Source: JAJZEO01 sp964477345
Lineage (GTDB): Bacteria; Chlamydiota; Chlamydiia; Chlamydiales; 2-12-FULL-49-11
Assembly (NCBI GenBank): GCA_964477345.1
Contig: CAYZDL010000006.1
Span: 1 to 64,000, forward strand
Direction of reading: 5' to 3'
Length of the DNA stretch: 64,000 bases
Position numbers and translations under genes: made by a program. Positions 60,472 to 64,000 of this stretch are shown piece after piece (within the stretch, counting starts at the first letter, position 1; each line of letters begins with the position of its first letter). The notes under the pieces are model-generated. The model did no database searches, had not been told where the DNA came from, and saw only the letters and a list, made by a program, of their open reading frames with translations.

Positions 60472-61209
60472 CTAAAGTAACATAGCTTCTTCAGGTTCTT
60501 CGTCATAAGAGGCTTCATCTAAAGAGGTTTTAAATCTGTATCCTATGCCTCTTACGGTCTCAATCCAATGGAAATTTGGACCCAGCTTTTTTCTTAGTGC
60601 TGCAATATGGACGTCGATGTTTCTGTCGACAACAAATGCATCATCATTGTGGATGTCATCAAGCAACTGGTTTCTTGTGAGGACTTTACCGCGATTCGAT
60701 AGTAATCTTTTTAAGATTCCAAATTCAGAAAGGGTGAGAGGGATTACTTTTTCTTCTTTGCGGAGTAAATAGCGGTCCACCTCGAGAGTAAAAGGACCAA
60801 AAGAGAGTGTTTTTGGAGCTTTTTCGTTCTCTTTACCTCTTCTCAAAACAGCCTTGATGCGTGACATTAAAATCTTTGGAGAGAAAGGCTTTGCAACGTA
60901 ATCATCAGCTCCAAGCTCTAGCCCGAGAAGTACATCTAATTCTTCATCCTTGGCTGATATGATCACGACTGGAATATTGCGCAACTCGGGGTTGGCCTTG
61001 ATTTTTCGGCACACATCGTATCCATTCTGCCCTGGCAACATAATGTCGAGGAGTACCAGATCGGGTTTCTCTCTTTCGATAGCTCTATAACCATTAATGC
61101 CGTCAACTTCGACGTGCAATTTATAGCCAGAGAGTTCCGCTTGCAATTTGATAATTGCTGCGATATCTTCTTCGTCTTCAATTAGGAGGATTCTCTTCTT
61201 TTGACTCAT
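60472..61209 (-). CDS. OmpR/PhoB-family response regulator
   Basis: A 245-aa transcription regulator. Receiver domain (1-120): acidic pocket Glu11/Asp12, phosphoacceptor Asp55 in LVLLDIMLPG, Ser85 in VVIISAKD and Lys107 in VAKPF. All sites for phosphorylation are intact, unlike the atypical chlamydial ChxR, which lost them. The winged-helix DNA-binding domain (about 145-230) has PLTLSEFGILKRLLSNRGKVLTRNQLL and VDRNIDVHIAALRKKLGPNFHWIETVRGIGYRF. It ends in an acidic tail (EASYDEEPEEAM). No histidine kinase is in the window. Confidence 0.93.
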   Translation of the reverse strand: MSQKKRILLIEDEEDIAAIIKLQAELSGYKLHVEVDGINGYRAIEREKPDLVLLDIMLPGQNGYDVCRKIKANPELRNIPVVIISAKDEELDVLLGLELGADDYVAKPFSPKILMSRIKAVLRRGKENEKAPKTLSFGPFTLEVDRYLLRKEEKVIPLTLSEFGILKRLLSNRGKVLTRNQLLDDIHNDDAFVVDRNIDVHIAALRKKLGPNFHWIETVRGIGYRFKTSLDEASYDEEPEEAMLL

Positions 61210-61369
61210 ACCATGTCCCAGACAGTTAATGTGGATAGGGGGACTATAAACTCTTTTGGAAAAAAGCGAAAGAAAAAGAATGCTTTAAGCTTAAAAGTAT
61301 CGGGAAATTGACAAAGGCTTAGTTCTCAGACGTTCTCTAGGAAACTTTAGAGTGTGGAAAGGAATTTTT

Positions 61370-62050
61370 TCACTGGGCTAGGGCGCTCATGGGAACGAGG
61401 AGCTCTTGACCTGCAAGAAGGCGTTCATTTTCAAGGCGATTAATCTTAAGCAAGGTCTCAACAGAGGTGTGATAATTTTTTGCAATTGCCTCTATGGTAT
61501 CTCCTGTTTTGACTCGGTATGACTCTACAATCAATTCTTTATGGCTTTGCTCGATCGCCTGACTGACCCGCTCTACATTTTTCTTAAGCCTTGCCACTTC
61601 CCCTACTGACTTGGATGCTTGTGCGATAGACTTCTCCATCTCATTAATTTTTTCCTTGCTTTGGGCAATAGCTCGGTGCATTTCCTGAGCTGTATTTGCC
61701 AGTCTTTGTTGACCTTGGAGGAGCTCATTTTGTTCTTTTTCAAGGGAAGTTAGTCGCTTTTCAATTACGTTCAATTGATGGGCGTTGTGGTCGAGTTTGG
61801 CTTGATGTTGGTCGTATGTTTCTTTTTTCAAGGCAGCCATGGTATCTTCTTGATTGAGCATTTTCCCTTCTAAGATGCTTGTTTCCATCTTATGAGAGTG
61901 TATATCATGCTTTAATTCCTCAAGATCAGCTCTGGTTTTGTGAAGTGTGATTTCCATTTGGTATTTATCAGACTTAGGAATGGGGGAGCTCGTGCAGTTG
62001 ACAAATGTGATCGATAAGAAGGGTACAAGGAGAAGGTGTTTTAGGTTCAT
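61370..62050 (-). CDS. Exported coiled-coil protein with C-terminal LysM domain
   Basis: A 226-aa protein: signal peptide MNLKHLLLVPFLSITFVNCTSS (Cys19 could be a divergent lipobox), a coiled coil (residues 35-170) and a LysM domain at the end (VESYRVKTGDTIEAIAKNYHTSVETLLKINRLENERLLAGQELLVP, read in parts). LysM binds peptidoglycan or related glycans. The ATG overlaps the pal stop (ATGA). The order tolB-pal-LysM protein is typical of chlamydiae and suggests a role in linking the Tol-Pal system to the wall, with the coiled coil in YbgF/CpoB position. Confidence 0.85.
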   Translation of the reverse strand: MNLKHLLLVPFLSITFVNCTSSPIPKSDKYQMEITLHKTRADLEELKHDIHSHKMETSILEGKMLNQEDTMAALKKETYDQHQAKLDHNAHQLNVIEKRLTSLEKEQNELLQGQQRLANTAQEMHRAIAQSKEKINEMEKSIAQASKSVGEVARLKKNVERVSQAIEQSHKELIVESYRVKTGDTIEAIAKNYHTSVETLLKINRLENERLLAGQELLVPMSALAQ

Positions 62051-62745
62051 AATGTTGCCCTCTTTTCATAAATTTTAAATTCAACCCGGCGGTTTTTTGC
62101 CCAGTTATTTTCAGAATGGCCAGAAGAAATCGGGTGCTCCTTGCCATAAGAAACAGTGAAAAGCTGATCAGGGTGAACACCTTGTTTGATTAGGTAGTTT
62201 CTTACGTAGTTAGATCGCCTTGTTCCAAGAGAAAGATTGTAAGCTTCAGATGCTCTTTCATCGCAATGCCCTTCAACAAAGATGTATGAAGAGGGGTGTT
62301 TTTTTAGATAATTTGCAACGCGATTGAGTGAGTTGAAAGCTTCTTTTGATTTGGGAAGGTGCTGGTCAGTATTGAAGTAGATGACTGAAAAAATCGATGC
62401 TAAGGCTTTACCCGGTTTCTTAAAAGCGTCGATTCCAGGTATGGCGCCGCCAATCTCGCCTGGGACGTCCTTTGCTTGAGGCACAGCATAGTCGACATAA
62501 CTTGATTGCATATCTGATAAGTTTAGGGGGATAAAATCGACTTCGGCCTCACCGTAAAAAGCCTGCTTTGAAGAGACGGCACGAGATTCATTGTCAGCAT
62601 TGACGAGAGCTTTTCCGCTTTGTTTGAGATAGCGGGCTGCAGTTTTCGCATTTTCCCATGCATCGGATAGCATGAGTGTTTGGCATCCAGTCATAGATAT
62701 CATTAGGCCGAACAAGATGGGAATATTCAAAAAAACTTTTTTCAT
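62047..62745 (-). CDS. pal: Peptidoglycan-associated lipoprotein
   Basis: A 232-aa lipoprotein (MKKVFLNIPILFGLMISMTGC, lipobox MTGC, lipidated Cys21). A spacer of about 90 residues precedes the OmpA-like domain (SVIYFNTDQHLPKSKEAFNSL, IFVEGHCDERASEAYNLSLGTRRSNYVRNYLIKQGV, WAKNRRVEFKIYE). The Asp and Arg of the diaminopimelate-binding loop (NLSLGTRRS, ENNWAKNRRVEF) are present. ATG 62745 after AGGA with a 5-base spacer, chosen over the in-frame start at 62763. Seven bases after tolB. Confidence 0.92.
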   Translation of the reverse strand: MKKVFLNIPILFGLMISMTGCQTLMLSDAWENAKTAARYLKQSGKALVNADNESRAVSSKQAFYGEAEVDFIPLNLSDMQSSYVDYAVPQAKDVPGEIGGAIPGIDAFKKPGKALASIFSVIYFNTDQHLPKSKEAFNSLNRVANYLKKHPSSYIFVEGHCDERASEAYNLSLGTRRSNYVRNYLIKQGVHPDQLFTVSYGKEHPISSGHSENNWAKNRRVEFKIYEKRATL

Positions 62746-62752
62746 AAGGTTC

Positions 62753-64000
62753 CTATTGTTCAAAGGTGGGGTAGTGTTTTTTTCCTGGCCCTTCGGTTAA
62801 TTTGATCGGCTCCCGTTGATTGATGTTTAAAACAAAGATATCAAAAGTCGGAGAGGTGGTGTTGTAGGCTAAGTGAAAACTATCTGGGGCCCAGGTAGGA
62901 TTTTCTTTATCGCCTAAGCCAACGGTTAATTGCCATTCTTCTTTAGTTTCTACATCATAAATCCAAATTTGGCGAACACCGTTGATCTTTGCACTATAAG
63001 CAATTTTCTTTCCATCAGCGGACCATGAAGGGGCTGTATTATCGCGATTTTTTTTCGAAATAAGCACTGCCTCAGGAATTTTTCTTGTCTTTGAGATTTC
63101 AGCAATGTCGATCATGTAGACTCTTGGTGTTCCGCTCTTATCGCAAACAAAGGCGAGCTTAGATCCATCGGAGCTAAACGAAGGAGAGGCTTGTACAGCT
63201 CCTGGAAATGAATAAACTTGCATCGGTTTTCCTAAAACACCTCTCTCAATGCTGAAGGACTGAACGAACAAATCGGCCTTTCCTCCTACATCAGAAATGA
63301 AGGCAATTTTGTCGCCTTTCCTTGCAAAACTAGGTAAGAGTTGGTTCCCTCTTAAGGGAACAAGGGGACGACCTTTAGGAGTTTTACGTGAGGCGAAGTA
63401 AATTCGAGGCTGTCCTTGTTTATAAGTGACGTACATAAAATGGTAATTGTTGCTGTCGGAGGAAGGAAGAGGGAAAACAGAGGGGGAAATTGTATAGTGG
63501 TTCTCTTCAGTGACTTGTCTTGCATTCCTTCCGTCGTAGTCCATTTCCCAAATTTCTGCATGCCAAATCTGACCTTCAGGATCTACTTTTGGCTGGTAAG
63601 AGTAAAGGATCCGTTTTGACGAAATTCCTGAATTTCCATACATAATCTCGTGGACTACATCACTCAATTTGTGAATTCCGCGAATGTCTTGCGTTAGATC
63701 GCCTGTCAATGTGTAGGAATTGAGTGTTTTCAGTGTTGATGTATTAACATCAAAGACTTTTATTTGAAGTTCACCCTTGACGATCTTGGGAACGACAACA
63801 TAGCGGACGTTTGCCTCTTTCCATTTTTTTACTTTAAAGGCTTCGTCTGGATCTTCGAGATGAGCTTGATATTGTAGAGTTTCATTGATCGGAAGCAAGT
63901 TTGTACGGCCATTGTGGTTTAAGTCGTAGACGAGGGTCTCCTGAATAGTTTGATGAAGGGCTGATTCACAGGGACGCAGCTTTGCTAGATAAACAGAACT
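62753..64000 (-). CDS. tolB: TolB beta-propeller protein (N-terminus outside window)
   Basis: Periplasmic partner of Pal. The frame is open to base 64000, and the upstream 34 codons read SVYLAKLRPCESALHQTIQETL then VYDLNHNGRTNLLPI, with the DLNHxGRF-like motif of the TolB N-terminal domain; the signal peptide lies outside. Propeller repeats follow (IWEMDYDGRNARQVTEE, ISPSVFP, QASPSFSSDGSKLAFVCDKSGTPRVYMIDI, APSWSADGKKIAYSAKINGVRQIWIYDVET, ENPTWAPDSFHLAYN). In the longer frame the first internal start (TTG 63898) is not the true one. Confidence 0.92.
   Translation of the reverse strand, partial: SSVYLAKLRPCESALHQTIQETLVYDLNHNGRTNLLPINETLQYQAHLEDPDEAFKVKKWKEANVRYVVVPKIVKGELQIKVFDVNTSTLKTLNSYTLTGDLTQDIRGIHKLSDVVHEIMYGNSGISSKRILYSYQPKVDPEGQIWHAEIWEMDYDGRNARQVTEENHYTISPSVFPLPSSDSNNYHFMYVTYKQGQPRIYFASRKTPKGRPLVPLRGNQLLPSFARKGDKIAFISDVGGKADLFVQSFSIERGVLGKPMQVYSFPGAVQASPSFSSDGSKLAFVCDKSGTPRVYMIDIAEISKTRKIPEAVLISKKNRDNTAPSWSADGKKIAYSAKINGVRQIWIYDVETKEEWQLTVGLGDKENPTWAPDSFHLAYNTTSPTFDIFVLNINQREPIKLTEGPGKKHYPTFEQ

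Noticed and set aside
1..64000. CRISPR arrays, insertion sequences, prophage or integrase genes
   Set aside because: I saw no spaced direct repeats, transposase motifs, attachment-site pairs or phage genes anywhere in the window.

Overview
The window looks like chromosome of a member of the phylum Chlamydiota outside the family Chlamydiaceae. The gene set and local orders fit: recC-recB-recD beside an LplT-like transporter, an aromatic aminotransferase next to mreC, rpsT / CoiA-like protein / rpoD, a gspDEFG type II secretion operon led by an unrelated membrane protein, tolB-pal-LysM, and a MOMP-like porin. The MOMP-like porin, the giant MORN-type repeat protein and several lineage-specific membrane proteins point to an amoeba- or invertebrate-associated group such as Simkaniaceae or a relative; that placement is a guess. 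Two runs of exactly ten Ns (23945-23954 and 44359-44368) mark a draft assembly, and both interrupt genes.

Layout. 1-2.2 kb: 3' part of recA, converging on ispA and a hexapeptide-repeat acyl/sugar-transferase-like gene. 2.22-2.5 kb: an AT-rich gap with two perfect tandem 13-mers and a cluster of DnaA-box matches, where third-position GC skew of plus-strand genes changes sign (recA against ung). I read it as the likely chromosomal replication origin. 2.5-5.9 kb: tRNA-Pro, ung, an MFS transporter, a small unknown gene and dapA. 5.9-8.9 kb: thrS - DUF2721 - glycosyltransferase operon. 8.9-13.2 kb: a 719-aa protein with a Gly-Ser-Cys-Phe motif and two related membrane proteins. 13.1-22.2 kb: recC-recB-recD operon and an LplT-like transporter. 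22.2-25 kb: MOMP-like porin divergent from a POTRA/TpsB outer-membrane transporter, followed by a decayed secreted-protein gene. 25-31.7 kb: CPBP protease, rpsT, DUF3592 protein, CoiA-like nuclease, rpoD, tRNA-Ala, aromatic aminotransferase, mreC. 31.6-34.8 kb: a probably frameshifted gene and two CDP-glycerol-transferase-like paralogues. 34.9-39.8 kb: mutY, a methyltransferase, a Cu-type P-ATPase and two unknown membrane proteins. 40-50.1 kb: a type II secretion operon with its own promoter and structured leader, ending in an 854-aa MORN-type repeat protein. 50.2-51.2 kb: three small unknown genes. 51.3-59.5 kb: rsmD, a 1192-aa exported VWA protein, a 951-aa exported TPR protein and a TPR membrane protein. 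59.7-64 kb: small exported proteins, an OmpR-type response regulator with an intact phosphoacceptor, and tolB-pal-LysM (tolB runs off the window).

How the genes work together. RecA, RecBCD, Ung and MutY are recombination and base-excision repair functions. The Gsp genes form an export machine whose last co-directional gene (the repeat protein) may be cargo. TolB, Pal and the LysM protein link the outer membrane to the cell wall. The VWA and TPR proteins are probably one periplasmic assembly. Several starts are TTG codons preceded by Shine-Dalgarno sequences, so starts here were chosen by ribosome binding site rather than by the longest frame.
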